In this document: positions 7,608 to 16,389 of the stretch, in pieces | Layout of the letters: each line of letters starts with the position of its first letter | How positions within the stretch are numbered: the first letter of the stretch is position 1 | From: Streptomyces sp. CCM_MD2014 | GTDB taxonomy: Bacteria > Actinomycetota > Actinomycetes > Streptomycetales > Streptomycetaceae | DNA length: 64,000 bases | Reading direction: 5' to 3' | Assembly: GCF_000772045.1 (NCBI RefSeq) | Contig: NZ_CP009754.1 | Span: forward strand, 5,642,001 to 5,706,000 | Program-made: the position numbers and the translations under genes | The notes under the pieces: generated by a model | What the model saw: only the letters and a program-made list of their open reading frames with translations | Database searches by the model: none | Told to the model about the DNA's origin: nothing

Positions 7608-9566
7608 TCAGCCCTCGAAGCCGGCCACGTTCTCCTTGGTGACGACCTTCACGGGCACCTTCACCGTCTGCTCCACCTTCTTGTCCTCGGCAGCCCGCAG
7701 CGCGTTCTGTACGGCGATCCTGCCCAGTTCCTTCGGCTGCTGCGCGACGGACGCGTACAACGTGCCCTCCCGGACCGCCTTCAGGCCGTCCGGGGTGCCG
7801 TCGAAGCCGACGACCTGGACCGACTTCCCGGCCTTGGCACCCAGCGCCTTGATCGCGCCCAGCGCCATCTCGTCGTTCTCCGCGAAGACGCCGTCGATGT
7901 CCGGGTGCGCCTGGAGCAGGTTGGTCATCACGTCCAGGCCCTTGGTGCGGTCGAAGTCCGCGGGCTGCTTGGCGACGACCTTGATGCCCGGGTACTCCTT
8001 CAGCCCGGCCGCGAAGCCCGCCCCGCGCTCCCGGCTGGCGGAGGTGCCAGCCTGGCCCTGGAGGATCACGATGGTGCCCTTGCCGCCGAGCTTCTCGGCG
8101 AGCGCCCGGGCGCCCAGCTTGCCGCCCTCCACGTTGTCGGAGGCGACCAGCGCCGACGTCTCGGCCTTGTTGACGCCGCGGTCCACGGCGATGACGGGGA
8201 TGTCGTCCTTGTTCGCCGCGCGCACCGAGGGACCGGCCGCGTCGGAGTCCACCGGGTTGACGACGACCGCGGACAGGCTTCCGCTGACGAAGTTCTGCAG
8301 CTGGTTGGCCTGCTGGGAGGCGTCGTTCTGGGCGTCCGTGACCGTCAGGTCCACGCCCAGCTTCTTCGCCTCCTCCTCGGCGCCGTTCCTGATCTGCACG
8401 AAGAACGGGTTGTTGAGCGTGGACAGCGACAGCCCTATCTTCTGGGTCCTGCCGTCCGAGGAACCGTTGTGCAGCAGCGAGGTCGCGCCGACGACGGCGA
8501 CGGCCACGACGGCGGCGATCACGTACGTCAGGGCCTGCCTGCCCCGGTTGCCGCCCCCAGACGCCCCGGCCGCCGGAGTCACCGCGCCCGCCTTGCGGCG
8601 CAGCGTGTCGAAGAGCACCGCCAGCGCGATGACGACACCGATGACGACCTGCTGCCAGAATGCCGAGACGGACAGCAGGTTGAGGCCGTTGCGCAGCACC
8701 GCGAGGATCAGTGCGCCGATCAGCGTCCCCGACGCCTTGCCGGTGCCGCCCGCCAGCGAGGCGCCGCCGATGACGACGGCGGCGATGGCGTCCAGCTCGT
8801 AGCCCTGAGCCGCCTGCGGCTGCGCGGAGGCCAGCCGGGAGGCGAGCACGATGCCCGCGGCGGCGGCGAACAGGCCGGAGAAGGCGTAGATGGCGAGCTT
8901 CTGCCGCTTCACCCGCAGCCCGGACAGCCGCGCGGCCTCCTCGTTGCCGCCGATGGCGTACATGGAGCGGCCGATGTAGGTCCGGCCGAGGACGAACGCC
9001 GTGATCAGGCCCATCACAATCATCACGAGGACGGGCACGGGCAGCCACCCGCCGAGGGTGTCACCGAGGTGCGAGACCGAGTCCGGGAAGGCGATCGGCG
9101 AACCCTGCGAGATGACCAGCGACAGGCCGCGCCCCACCGACAGCATGGCGAGCGTCGCGATGAACGGCGGCAGCTTGCCGTACGAGATGAGGAACCCGTT
9201 CACCAGGCCGCACGCGATGCCCGTCAGCACGGACAGCAGCACGGCGAGGACGACCGGCATCCCGGCCTCGGTGGCGCTCCAGGCCAGCACGGTGGCCGAG
9301 AGCGCGGCGACCGAGCCGACCGACAGGTCGATGCCCGCCGAGACGATGACGAAGGTGACGCCGAACGCGAGGATCGCGGTGACGGCGGCCTGCACGCCGA
9401 CGTTGAGGAGGTTGTCGGCGGTCAGGAAGTCCCCGGACAGCGCCGACATGGCGACGACGAGGACGATCAGCGCGGTCAGCGCGCCGTTGTCGAGCAGCAG
9501 GCGGCGCAGGCCGCCCGTGGCGCCGCCCTGCGCGCCCGGCTTGCTCTTGAGCGTGTCAGTGGCCAC
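7608..9566 (-). CDS. rbsCB: Ribose ABC transporter permease fused to substrate-binding protein (RbsC-RbsB)
   Basis: A single 652-residue polypeptide joins two normally separate subunits. Residues 1-330 are an RbsC-type permease with about 8-10 membrane helices and family motifs (ITFVIVSAGIDLSVG-like segment at about 75, AVVIGGASLAGGTG at about 270). A linker with a membrane anchor (YVIAAVVAVAVVGATSLL, about 352-370) leads into an RbsB-like periplasmic-binding domain, residues 380-652 (IGLSLSTLNNPFFVQIRNGA, AVDRGVNK, FAENDEMALGAIKALG, VGFDGTPDGLKA). The binding domain is thus tethered outside the membrane and needs no lipoprotein signal. It overlaps rbsA by 11 bases. No separate rbsB is nearby, supporting a true fusion. 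Confidence 0.9.
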   Translation of the reverse strand: MATDTLKSKPGAQGGATGGLRRLLLDNGALTALIVLVVAMSALSGDFLTADNLLNVGVQAAVTAILAFGVTFVIVSAGIDLSVGSVAALSATVLAWSATEAGMPVVLAVLLSVLTGIACGLVNGFLISYGKLPPFIATLAMLSVGRGLSLVISQGSPIAFPDSVSHLGDTLGGWLPVPVLVMIVMGLITAFVLGRTYIGRSMYAIGGNEEAARLSGLRVKRQKLAIYAFSGLFAAAAGIVLASRLASAQPQAAQGYELDAIAAVVIGGASLAGGTGKASGTLIGALILAVLRNGLNLLSVSAFWQQVVIGVVIALAVLFDTLRRKAGAVTPAAGASGGGNRGRQALTYVIAAVVAVAVVGATSLLHNGSSDGRTQKIGLSLSTLNNPFFVQIRNGAEEEAKKLGVDLTVTDAQNDASQQANQLQNFVSGSLSAVVVNPVDSDAAGPSVRAANKDDIPVIAVDRGVNKAETSALVASDNVEGGKLGARALAEKLGGKGTIVILQGQAGTSASRERGAGFAAGLKEYPGIKVVAKQPADFDRTKGLDVMTNLLQAHPDIDGVFAENDEMALGAIKALGAKAGKSVQVVGFDGTPDGLKAVREGTLYASVAQQPKELGRIAVQNALRAAEDKKVEQTVKVPVKVVTKENVAGFEG

Positions 9567-11082
9567 GGGAGGCCTCCGTTCCGTTGGGGTGAGTACTGAC
9601 GGCGAGGGCCATCACCGCGTCCTGGGTGGCCTGTTCGGCGGGGAGTTCGCCCGCGACGCGTCCCTGCGCCATGACGACCACGCGGTCGCTCATGCCGAGG
9701 ACCTCCGGCAGATCGCTGGAGATCATGAGCACGGCGGCGCCCGCCGCGGTCAGTTCGTTGATGAGCTGGTAGATCTCGACCTTGGCGCCGACGTCGATGC
9801 CGCGCGTCGGCTCGTCGAGGATCAGCACCCTGGTGTTCGCCAGCAGCCACTTGCCGATGACGACCTTCTGCTGGTTGCCGCCGGAGAGCGTGCGCACGTG
9901 CTGCCCGAGTCCGGCCATCCGCACGCCGAGCTGCCCGGCGATCCGCTCGGCTGCCGCGTGCTGCCCCTTGAGGTCGACGAGCCCGGCGCGGGCGGTGGAC
10001 CGGAGCGTGACGAGCCCGAGGTTCTCCTCCACGGAGGCGTCGAGCACCAGCCCCTGCCCCTTGCGGTCCTCGGGCACGAGCCCGATCCCGGCGGCCATGG
10101 CGGCGTTCACGTCGTGCCGCCGCAGCGGCGCACCCGCGACGTGCACGGTGCCGGCGTCGTACGGGTCGGCGCCGAAGACCGCCCGCGCCACCTCGGTCCG
10201 CCCGGCCCCGACCAGCCCCGCGATGCCGACGACCTCACCGGCCCGCACCTCGAAGCCGACGTCGTGGAAGACGCCGTCGCGGGTGAGTCCCTCCACCTTG
10301 AGCAGGGGCTCACCGGCTTCGGCGCGCTCGCGCGGGTACTGCTGCTCGATGGACCGGCCGACCATGAGCCGGACCAGCTCGTCCTCCGGCGTGGAGGCGG
10401 GCACCTGCCCGACGCTCCGGCCGTCCCGGATGACGGTGACCCGGTCGCCGAGCGCGGCGATCTCCTCCAGGTGGTGGGTGATGAAGACGATGCCGACGCC
10501 GTCCTCGCGCAGCCGCCGCACGATGGCGAACAGCTTCTCGACCTCCTCGGAGGTCAGCACGGCGGTCGGCTCGTCCATGATGAGCACGCGCGCGTCCAGG
10601 CTGAGCGCCTTGGCGATCTCCACCATCTGGAGCCGCGCGATGCCGAGTTCGCGCACCCGCGCACGCGGGGACACGTTGACCCCCACCCGCTCCAGCAGCA
10701 CCTCGGCCTCGGCATCCATCCTCTTCCGGTCGATCATGCCGAGCCGGCGCGGCTGGCGTCCCAGGAAGATGTTCTCGGCCACCGTCAGGTCGGGGACGAG
10801 GTTGAACTCCTGGTAGATCGTGGCGATCCCGAGGCGCTCGGAGTCCTGCGCACCGTGGATGCGCACCTCCTCGCCACCGGCCAGGATCCGCCCGGCGTCG
10901 GGCGTGTAGGCGCCGGAGAGCATCTTGATCAGCGTGCTCTTGCCCGCGCCGTTCTCACCGAGGAGCACGTGCACCTCGCCCCGGCGCAGGTCGAAGTCGA
11001 CGCTGTCGAGCGCGACCACACCGGGGAAGGTCTTGCGGATGCCCTCGATGCGCAGCAACTCGTCCGGACTGCGGCTGCTCAC
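9556..11082 (-). CDS. rbsA: Ribose ABC transporter ATP-binding protein RbsA
   Basis: The 508-residue tandem ATPase energises ribose import. The first nucleotide-binding domain has Walker A GENGAGKST (about 45) and Walker B VLIMDEPTAVL. The second has the usual degenerate P-loop GLVGAGRTEVAR, signature LSGGNQQKVVIGKWLL and Walker B LILDEPTRGID. GTG at 11082 is preferred over upstream in-frame codons because GAAGGAG precedes it and it overlaps the LacI stop (GTGA). It is encoded between the repressor and the permease-binding fusion. The family also transports other pentoses, but rbsK and rbsD point to ribose. Confidence 0.92.
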   Translation of the reverse strand: MSSRSPDELLRIEGIRKTFPGVVALDSVDFDLRRGEVHVLLGENGAGKSTLIKMLSGAYTPDAGRILAGGEEVRIHGAQDSERLGIATIYQEFNLVPDLTVAENIFLGRQPRRLGMIDRKRMDAEAEVLLERVGVNVSPRARVRELGIARLQMVEIAKALSLDARVLIMDEPTAVLTSEEVEKLFAIVRRLREDGVGIVFITHHLEEIAALGDRVTVIRDGRSVGQVPASTPEDELVRLMVGRSIEQQYPRERAEAGEPLLKVEGLTRDGVFHDVGFEVRAGEVVGIAGLVGAGRTEVARAVFGADPYDAGTVHVAGAPLRRHDVNAAMAAGIGLVPEDRKGQGLVLDASVEENLGLVTLRSTARAGLVDLKGQHAAAERIAGQLGVRMAGLGQHVRTLSGGNQQKVVIGKWLLANTRVLILDEPTRGIDVGAKVEIYQLINELTAAGAAVLMISSDLPEVLGMSDRVVVMAQGRVAGELPAEQATQDAVMALAVSTHPNGTEASRGH

Positions 11083-12122
11083 GGCGTACTCCTTCGTACG
11101 GGGGAGGGGGACTGGTGGGGGGCGGGGCCGTCCGGCTCGCCGCACGAGCGGCGCACGACGAGCCGCGCCGGAAGCGTGACGGACTCACCGGCCCGCCCCG
11201 CGATCCGCTCGACGAGCGCGCGTACGGCGGCCCTTCCGAGCTCCCGGGTCGGCTGGGCGATCGCGGTGACGGGCGGATCGGTGTGCACGAACCAGGGGAT
11301 GTCGTCGAACGCGGCGAGCCCGATGTCCTCGGGAACCCGCAGCCCGCGCGCCCGTACGGCGTCCAGCGCGCCGAGCGCCATCAGGTTGTCGGCGGCGAAG
11401 ACGACCTCGGGCGGCTCGGGCAGGTCGAGGAAGCCCTCGGTGACCCGGCGTCCGCTGCCGGCCTGGAAGTCGCCCTGGCCGATGCAGGCGTCGGGGAGGG
11501 GGAGCCCGTAGGCGGCCAGCGCCTCGCGGAAGGCGTCGACGCGCTCGCGTCCGGTGGTCGTGGCGGCGGGCCCGGCGATGATCGCGAGCCGGCGGTGCCC
11601 GAGCCCGTGCAGGTGAGCGACGAGGTCCCGCACCGCGTTCCGCCCGTCCGACCTGACGACGGGCACGTCCACGCCGGGGATCCACCGGTCGACGAAGACC
11701 ATCGGCGTCCCGGCCCGCGCGGCGTCCAGCATGCGCGGGGAGCCGCCGTCGGTGGGGGAGACGAGCAGTCCGTCGATCCGCCGGTCGAGCAGCGTGGTGA
11801 CGTGGTGGTCCTGGAGGTCGGGGCGTTCGTCGGCGTTGCCGATGATGACGCTGTAGCCGAGCGCGCGGGCCTCCTCCTCGACGGAACGGGCCAGCTCGGT
11901 GAAGTACGGGTTCATCACGTCGCTGATGACCAGGCCGAGGGTGCGGGTCTGGTCGGTGCGCAGCGACCGGGCGACGGCGTTCGGGCGGTAGCCCAGCGTC
12001 TCGACGGCGGCCAGCACGCGCGCGCGGGCGGCGGGGCTGACCGACGGGTGTCCGTTGAGCGCCCGCGAGACCGTGGCGACGGACACGCCCGCCTCGGCGG
12101 CGACGTCCTTGATGCTCGCCAT
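11079..12122 (-). CDS. LacI-family repressor of the ribose operon
   Basis: This 347-residue LacI/GalR regulator starts with the HTH (IKDVAAEAGVSVATVSRALN, residues 3-22) and hinge SVSPAARARVLAAVETLGYRPNAVARSL, then a periplasmic-binding-like effector domain (GLVISDVMNPYFTELA, FVDRWIPG, VFAADNLMALGALDAVR, AFDDIPWF). GAGGAGG precedes the ATG. It is the first gene of the operon and its stop overlaps rbsA, so it controls its own synthesis through two operator-like boxes just upstream (12141-12177). Ribose as effector is inferred from context. The tail after residue 330 (PDGPAPHQSPSP) looks disordered. Confidence 0.9.
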   Translation of the reverse strand: MASIKDVAAEAGVSVATVSRALNGHPSVSPAARARVLAAVETLGYRPNAVARSLRTDQTRTLGLVISDVMNPYFTELARSVEEEARALGYSVIIGNADERPDLQDHHVTTLLDRRIDGLLVSPTDGGSPRMLDAARAGTPMVFVDRWIPGVDVPVVRSDGRNAVRDLVAHLHGLGHRRLAIIAGPAATTTGRERVDAFREALAAYGLPLPDACIGQGDFQAGSGRRVTEGFLDLPEPPEVVFAADNLMALGALDAVRARGLRVPEDIGLAAFDDIPWFVHTDPPVTAIAQPTRELGRAAVRALVERIAGRAGESVTLPARLVVRRSCGEPDGPAPHQSPSPVRRSTP

Positions 12123-12140
12123 CGTCGTTCCACCTCCTCG

Positions 12141-12177
12141 TGGAATCGATTACACGGAGGATTGGAAACGATTACAC
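12141..12177. promoter_or_regulatory. Two LacI-type operator boxes upstream of lacI
   Basis: TGGAATCGATTACAC (12141-12155) and TGGAAACGATTACAC (12163-12177) are direct repeats 22 bp apart, about two helical turns. Each has the central CG and near-palindromic flanks typical of LacI-family operators. They lie 19-55 bases before the lacI start codon, overlapping where the operon promoter should be. Confidence 0.8.
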
Positions 12178-12303
12178 GGGCGGAATCAAGGGGTGGACCG
12201 GGCCCGATGCGCAATCGTGACCGTCGAGGCGGAAAGGGGACGGCGAGCAGCCGCGCAATCACCGGGGAGGGGCCGGCGGGCCGCGGGGGGAGCGGGGCGA
12301 CGG

Positions 12304-12987
12304 TCACTCCCGGGGCGTGCCGTCCCAGCGCCACGACGTGAGGCGAGGATGTCCGGGCAGCTCGGCGCGTCCGGTGGACCACAACAGGGTGGGCCAGGGT
12401 TCCAAGGACGAGGGCGCGCCGGGGAACAGCCGGGCGAGTACCCGCGAGCACAGACCGGCGGGCGGGTCCCAGGCGAGGCCGAGTCCGCACGCCAGGTCGT
12501 GGGTGTGCACCAGAGCCTCCACGATCCCCATGGCGGCGAAGCCCTCCGGGTCCGAGACCCCGAAGACGTGGTGGGCCCGGGTCCGGGGCGGGGACGTGCG
12601 CACCATGGCGACCAGCAGGGCACCGCTCGCTTCCAGGACCCGCAGCAGACCGGTGGGACCGGCGGCGCGGTCCGCGTGGACGGCGTTCGCCGGGCCGCCC
12701 GGCCGCCGGCTCTCCCAGACGAACGGCACCTCGCCGTCCAACGGCGGCACCGACGGGCCCAGTTGCACGGCGTAGGAGAAGAAGTCGTCGCTGAGGTGCT
12801 CCACCGTCTCCCAGCGGTCCCACTCGAGCGAACCGGCCCTGGCCGCCCACGCGGCCGGGGGCACCTGTCGCAGGAGTCCCACCGCGAGGCGCACGGCGAG
12901 GGCGAGGTCGTCCGCCGTCACGGGGGTGCGGGGCGGGCCGGGGCGGGACGCGGGGCGGCCGTACCGCGGCCGGGGGGAATCGGTCAT
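12304..12987 (-). CDS. Mycothiol-dependent maleylpyruvate isomerase-like (DinB-fold) protein
   Basis: This 227-residue protein of the DinB/maleylpyruvate-isomerase superfamily is common in actinobacteria. The N-terminal helical bundle has WDRWETVEHLSDDFFSYA with a candidate metal histidine, and ALVHTHDLACGLGLAWD (about 165) holds two more histidines, giving the three-His metal site. The C-terminal part resembles the short MDMPI extension. RBS GAAGGAG lies five bases before the ATG at 12987. The substrate is unknown; many family members transfer or isomerise with mycothiol. It is followed upstream by the MOSC gene in the same direction but with a 57-base gap. Confidence 0.7.
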   Translation of the reverse strand: MTDSPRPRYGRPASRPGPPRTPVTADDLALAVRLAVGLLRQVPPAAWAARAGSLEWDRWETVEHLSDDFFSYAVQLGPSVPPLDGEVPFVWESRRPGGPANAVHADRAAGPTGLLRVLEASGALLVAMVRTSPPRTRAHHVFGVSDPEGFAAMGIVEALVHTHDLACGLGLAWDPPAGLCSRVLARLFPGAPSSLEPWPTLLWSTGRAELPGHPRLTSWRWDGTPRE

Positions 12988-13044
12988 GCCACTCCTTCGA
13001 TCACTTGCCTGCCGGAGGGGCGACGGCCCCGGACCGGGCCCGGC

Positions 13045-13881
13045 TCACAGCTCGGAGGCACCCCACTCGGCGGCCTCCACCGGGTCACCGACCGCCACCG
13101 CGCCCGGTCGGACGACGGCGAACTTCGCGCCGAAGGCCACACCGCCCCGGGTCCGGCGGTATCCGGCCAGCGTACGCAGCGGCTCCGGCCCGGCCTTGCG
13201 CGCCGAGCGCTGGTCCACGGTGGTGACCACGCACCGCAGGGCGAGTTTCGCGTAGCCGAGTTCGCAGCCGCCGATCGTCACGCGTCGCAGGAGGTCCTCC
13301 GTGTGGGGCCGCTCCCAGCCCTCGACGACGATGTTCGGCCGGAACCTCTCCATCGGCACGGCGGGTTCCCCGGCCGACCGCAGCCTCTCGTCGAGCAGGG
13401 CCAGGGTCGCCCGCGACAGGATGTGGACGGCGCTGCTGTCGGCGTAGCCGGAGGTGCCGGGCGTGTGTCCGTCCGTCACCCGCCGGTGGTCCGGCGGGAC
13501 CCGGACCAGCCCGGCCTCCTCGCCGACCGCCCGCGACAGCCACCGCCCGACGTCGGGTCCCTGGTCGATGCCCTGGCAGGCGTTGCCGAACAGCTCCACG
13601 GGGCGGCGGGGACCGTCGCGGACGACGGCGAAGGACAGAGCCGGCAGGTCCGGGTGGCGCAACGTCATCCGGGAACCGTCCGGGCTCACCTGCGGGCTGA
13701 TGAGCGCGAGTTGCGGATGACGGCGCTGGGTGCGGAAGACGCCGTCGCGGTCCACGACGAGAAAGGCGCGGTCGTGCGCGATCCCCGCCGGCGTGATCAC
13801 CGCCGTGGCCGGGCGGACGGCGGCGCAGCCCTTGACCGGGTAGTAGGCGAGTTCCGCTATCCGTGGTGCGAGGGCGGTCAC
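13045..13881 (-). CDS. MOSC domain-containing protein
   Basis: The 278-residue protein has an N-terminal MOSC beta-barrel (IAELAYYPVKGCAAVRPATA at residues 8-27, DRAFLVVD) and a C-terminal MOSC domain (RFRPNIVVEG at about 180, CVVTTVDQRSARK with the conserved cysteine at about 216). MOSC proteins bind sulfur or molybdenum cofactor; mARC-like reductases and sulfur carriers are the known cases. The GTG start overlaps the stop of the truncated sigma-factor frame (GTGA). Whether that coupling matters is unclear because the sigma gene is broken. The exact reaction cannot be stated. Confidence 0.8.
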   Translation of the reverse strand: MTALAPRIAELAYYPVKGCAAVRPATAVITPAGIAHDRAFLVVDRDGVFRTQRRHPQLALISPQVSPDGSRMTLRHPDLPALSFAVVRDGPRRPVELFGNACQGIDQGPDVGRWLSRAVGEEAGLVRVPPDHRRVTDGHTPGTSGYADSSAVHILSRATLALLDERLRSAGEPAVPMERFRPNIVVEGWERPHTEDLLRRVTIGGCELGYAKLALRCVVTTVDQRSARKAGPEPLRTLAGYRRTRGGVAFGAKFAVVRPGAVAVGDPVEAAEWGASEL

Positions 13882-14441
13882 CGTGTCAGGCCACCGTGTG
13901 TGTCGGGCAGACCCTGTCCGGCCGGCGGGTGGGCACCCGTGCCGGCCCAGCTCGTTCGCCTCACTGAGGGCGTCTCCTTCGGTTGGTCGGGGGCGGTGCG
14001 GACCGGTCCACGGTCGCTCGGTCGACGCTCATCCTGCGGCCCCGGGCCGCCTCGGCGCTTCCGGCATTCCGCCAAGGCGTTGCGGAAACCGGCCAACGTC
14101 TTCCCGGGAAGCCCGGTCGGCAGCGGCCTGCGGGCCTTCTGCGCGCAGGCCGTCCGGCAGGCGTTCGTGGCGATCCGGTACAGCCAGGTGCGCACGGAGG
14201 ACCGGTGCTCCAAGGCCGGGCACGGCCGCCACGCGCGCGGGCAGGTCTCCTGGACGACGTCCTCGGCCTCGTCGAGGGAGCCGAGCATGCGGTAGCAGTA
14301 CGTCAGCAGCTCGCGCCGGAAGCGGGCGGTGGCGTCGGTGAAGTCCCCGGGGACCGGCGTCGCGGGCGGTTCGTTCCCCTGGGGGGCGCGTGGGCGTGTG
14401 TCGTCATGGTGGGACAGACCGCCGGACGGCTCGACAGGCAT
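13878..14441 (-). pseudogene. Truncated ECF-like sigma factor (region 2 only)
   Basis: Residues 33-110 match sigma-70 region 2 of large ECF sigma factors: FRRELLTYCYRMLGSLDEAE, then VVQETCPRAWR and SVRTWLYRIATNACRTA, ending KARRPLPTGLPG. Family members normally continue for 200 or more residues with region 4 (a second HTH) and a SnoaL-like tail. Here the sequence after residue 115 (AECRKRRGGPGPQDERR...) is unrelated and arginine/proline-rich, and I see no region 4 in other frames before the MOSC gene. This is a 3'-deleted gene. A region-2-only fragment could still bind core polymerase, but no function is claimed. Confidence 0.65.
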
Positions 14442-14478
14442 CGCTCGCCCGGGCGCCGGACCGCCCGCCGCTCCCCGC

Positions 14479-14529
14479 CTGCGGTCACCTGCCGCCTGCG
14501 GTCACGTGCCGTCTGCCGTCACCTGCCGT
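14479..14529. repeat. Three 17-bp tandem units across the stop codon of the phosphoesterase gene
   Basis: On the plus strand the units are CTGCGGTCACCTGCCGC (14479-14495), CTGCGGTCACGTGCCGT (14496-14512) and CTGCCGTCACCTGCCGT (14513-14529). The last contains the real stop of the minus-strand gene (TGA at 14521-14519), and each copy repeats a TGA. Because 17 is not a multiple of three, the stops fall in successive frames. Confidence 0.9.
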
Positions 14530-15274
14530 CGCGCGGTCCGAACGTCTCGAGCGCCTCCACGTCGTCGGCCGCCCTCCTGACGTAGTCGTCGAGCCACTGC
14601 TCGACGCCGGGCAGGGCGGAGCGCCGCGCGGTCTCCCGGATCACCTCCTCCTTGTCGAGCGGAGTGCGGCGCAGGGTGACGGCTCCGTCGTGGAGCAGCG
14701 CCCAGTGCGCACCCGTACCGCCGTACGGCAGGCCCACGCTGCCGGGGTTGACGACGGTGCGTCCGGCGGCCAGTCGCACGAACGGCATGTGGGTGTGGCC
14801 GCAGACGACGGTGGAGACGGACGGCGGAACGTCCGCGAAGACCTCCTGCCAGCGCTCCACGCGGCTGTCCACGAGCACGACCTCCTGGTCGTCGCGCGGG
14901 GTCGCGTGGCAGAACAGGACGGGACCGAAGCCGTCGACCTCGACGGTCACCCGCTCCGGCATGCGGTCGAGGAGCCGCTGGTGATCGGGCCGCAGTTGCC
15001 CGGCGCCCCAGACCGACACCGGGTCGTCGTCCAGCCCGACGTCGACACCGCGCGACATCTGCAGCACCTCGCGGTCGGCGTTGCCCCGGACCAGCAGGGC
15101 CCGGTCGCCGAGGCCCACCAGCCGGTCCAGCACCTCGGTCGGCTCCGGCCCCCACACGTGGTCGCCGGTCACCAGGACGAGGTCCGCCGAAGCCACCGCG
15201 GGCTCCGCGAGCACCCGGTCGAGCGGCCCCAGCATGCCGTGGACGTCGGACAGGACCGCCACTGTTGTCGTCAT
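14519..15274 (-). CDS. Calcineurin-like metallophosphoesterase (YfcE/MJ0936-type)
   Basis: The 251-residue enzyme has the binuclear metal signature: VLSDVHGMLGPLD (residues 7-19, D and H), VTGDHVWG, LVRGNADRE (GN(A/H)D motif), FCHATPRDD (H) and VCGHTHMPF (GHTH). It ends with the NPGSVGLPYGG substrate loop typical of YfcE-like phosphodiesterases. ATG 15274 is chosen because AAGGAAA precedes it; the frame is open further upstream without a signal. Cytoplasmic; phosphodiester substrate unknown. The 3' end is reiterated by a 17-bp tandem repeat. Confidence 0.88.
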   Translation of the reverse strand: MTTTVAVLSDVHGMLGPLDRVLAEPAVASADLVLVTGDHVWGPEPTEVLDRLVGLGDRALLVRGNADREVLQMSRGVDVGLDDDPVSVWGAGQLRPDHQRLLDRMPERVTVEVDGFGPVLFCHATPRDDQEVVLVDSRVERWQEVFADVPPSVSTVVCGHTHMPFVRLAAGRTVVNPGSVGLPYGGTGAHWALLHDGAVTLRRTPLDKEEVIRETARRSALPGVEQWLDDYVRRAADDVEALETFGPRDGR

Positions 15275-15529
15275 CGTCTGTTTCCTTCCCTTCCCTTCCC
15301 GGGCAACCGGCCGGACGCGACCGACCGGAGCAGCACAGCACAACCGCCGCGCCCCGCGCAGGCCCGGCAGGACGACGCCCACCGCGTCGGCCGGGCGGGC
15401 TCAGCGGCCCGACAGGGCCCGCTCCACCGCGAACACGGCGGCGACACCGGCCGGGAGAGCGGCGGCGGGCCGATCGGTCGGCGCATACAGACCGGCCGGG
15501 AGGCGGAAAGGAAGCGGTACGGGCCCGGG

Positions 15530-16288
15530 TCAGCGAGTCAGGGCCCGGCGCCAGTCGTCGAGGTGCTCGTCGACGAACCCCGTCGTTCCGGCCCAGTGGT
15601 CGCCGTGGCCGGTGACGTACATCGTCCCCCACGGCTGACGGCCCGACTCGTGGGAGCGGCGCAGCAGGTCGTGCATCGCCGCCGCTCTGCGCACCATGGT
15701 GCGCGGAAGGGCCTCCCGCAGCTCGCCGCCCGCGTCGTACCCGTCCACGAAGGCGGCGAGTCGGGTCGCCGAGTCGTGGACGTCCGCGCCGGGGAACAGG
15801 TGGGCGAAGGAGACGGCCGCGTACGCCAGGTCCCACAGCCGGGTGCTCGGTCCGGCTCCGTCCCAGTCGATGAAGACCAGCCGGTCCCCGTCGACGACGA
15901 GGTTCCACGTCGCCAGGTCGTTGTGACACAGCAGGTCGGGCCGTTCGGCCGGGATGAGCACGTCCCACCTGCCCCGGAGCGGCAGGCCGGTACTCGCGTC
16001 GTGGATCCGGCGGACGAGTGCGCCGACCCGGTGGACGAGGTCCGGTTCCAGCGGCGCGTCGTCCATCGCCAGGGACCCCGGAACGTAGTCCAGGACCAGC
16101 CGCCCGTGCTCGTCGCGCCCGTGGCCGAGGGGCACGTCGACGCCCCGCCGGTGCAGTGCGCGGAGGTAGGAGACCGTGCTGTCGCTCGTCGGCAACCACG
16201 GCTTGCGCACGGTCGATCCGACCCGCACGACACGGTCCGACGCGTTTCCCCCGTGCAGTTCTTCCTCGCCCTGATGTCCTGTGCTCAT
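15530..16288 (-). CDS. Aminoglycoside phosphotransferase-family kinase
   Basis: The 252-residue APH/choline-kinase-fold protein has LLCHNDLATWNLVVDGDRLV (about 120-139; catalytic HxDxxxxN) and FIDWDGAGPSTRLWDLAYAA (Mg-binding DW). The N-terminal lobe is short (VVRVGSTVRKPWLPTSDST), lacking a clear P-loop, as in several uncharacterised Streptomyces homologues. GAGGA precedes the ATG. It is divergent from the HAD phosphatase gene at 16390 with about 100 bases between them. The substrate is unknown; a resistance role should not be assumed from the family name. Confidence 0.8.
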   Translation of the reverse strand: MSTGHQGEEELHGGNASDRVVRVGSTVRKPWLPTSDSTVSYLRALHRRGVDVPLGHGRDEHGRLVLDYVPGSLAMDDAPLEPDLVHRVGALVRRIHDASTGLPLRGRWDVLIPAERPDLLCHNDLATWNLVVDGDRLVFIDWDGAGPSTRLWDLAYAAVSFAHLFPGADVHDSATRLAAFVDGYDAGGELREALPRTMVRRAAAMHDLLRRSHESGRQPWGTMYVTGHGDHWAGTTGFVDEHLDDWRRALTR

Positions 16289-16389
16289 GTCTTCCTCACC
16301 GTGAAGTCCGGTCCTCGTGGTGGAGCCGCGGTGTCACCGCAGGAGGCTCTCGTGGTGCACCGGCCGGCCCCTGGGGTAGGTTGCTCGCC

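Noticed and set aside
7581..9599. Long plus-strand frame opposite the rbsCB fusion
   Set aside because: Arg/Gln/His/Asp-rich antisense shadow; the minus strand has clear transporter domains.
15530..16288. APH-family gene considered as an aminoglycoside resistance gene
   Set aside because: The fold is shared by many kinases; no resistance-specific motif or neighbouring biosynthetic cluster.
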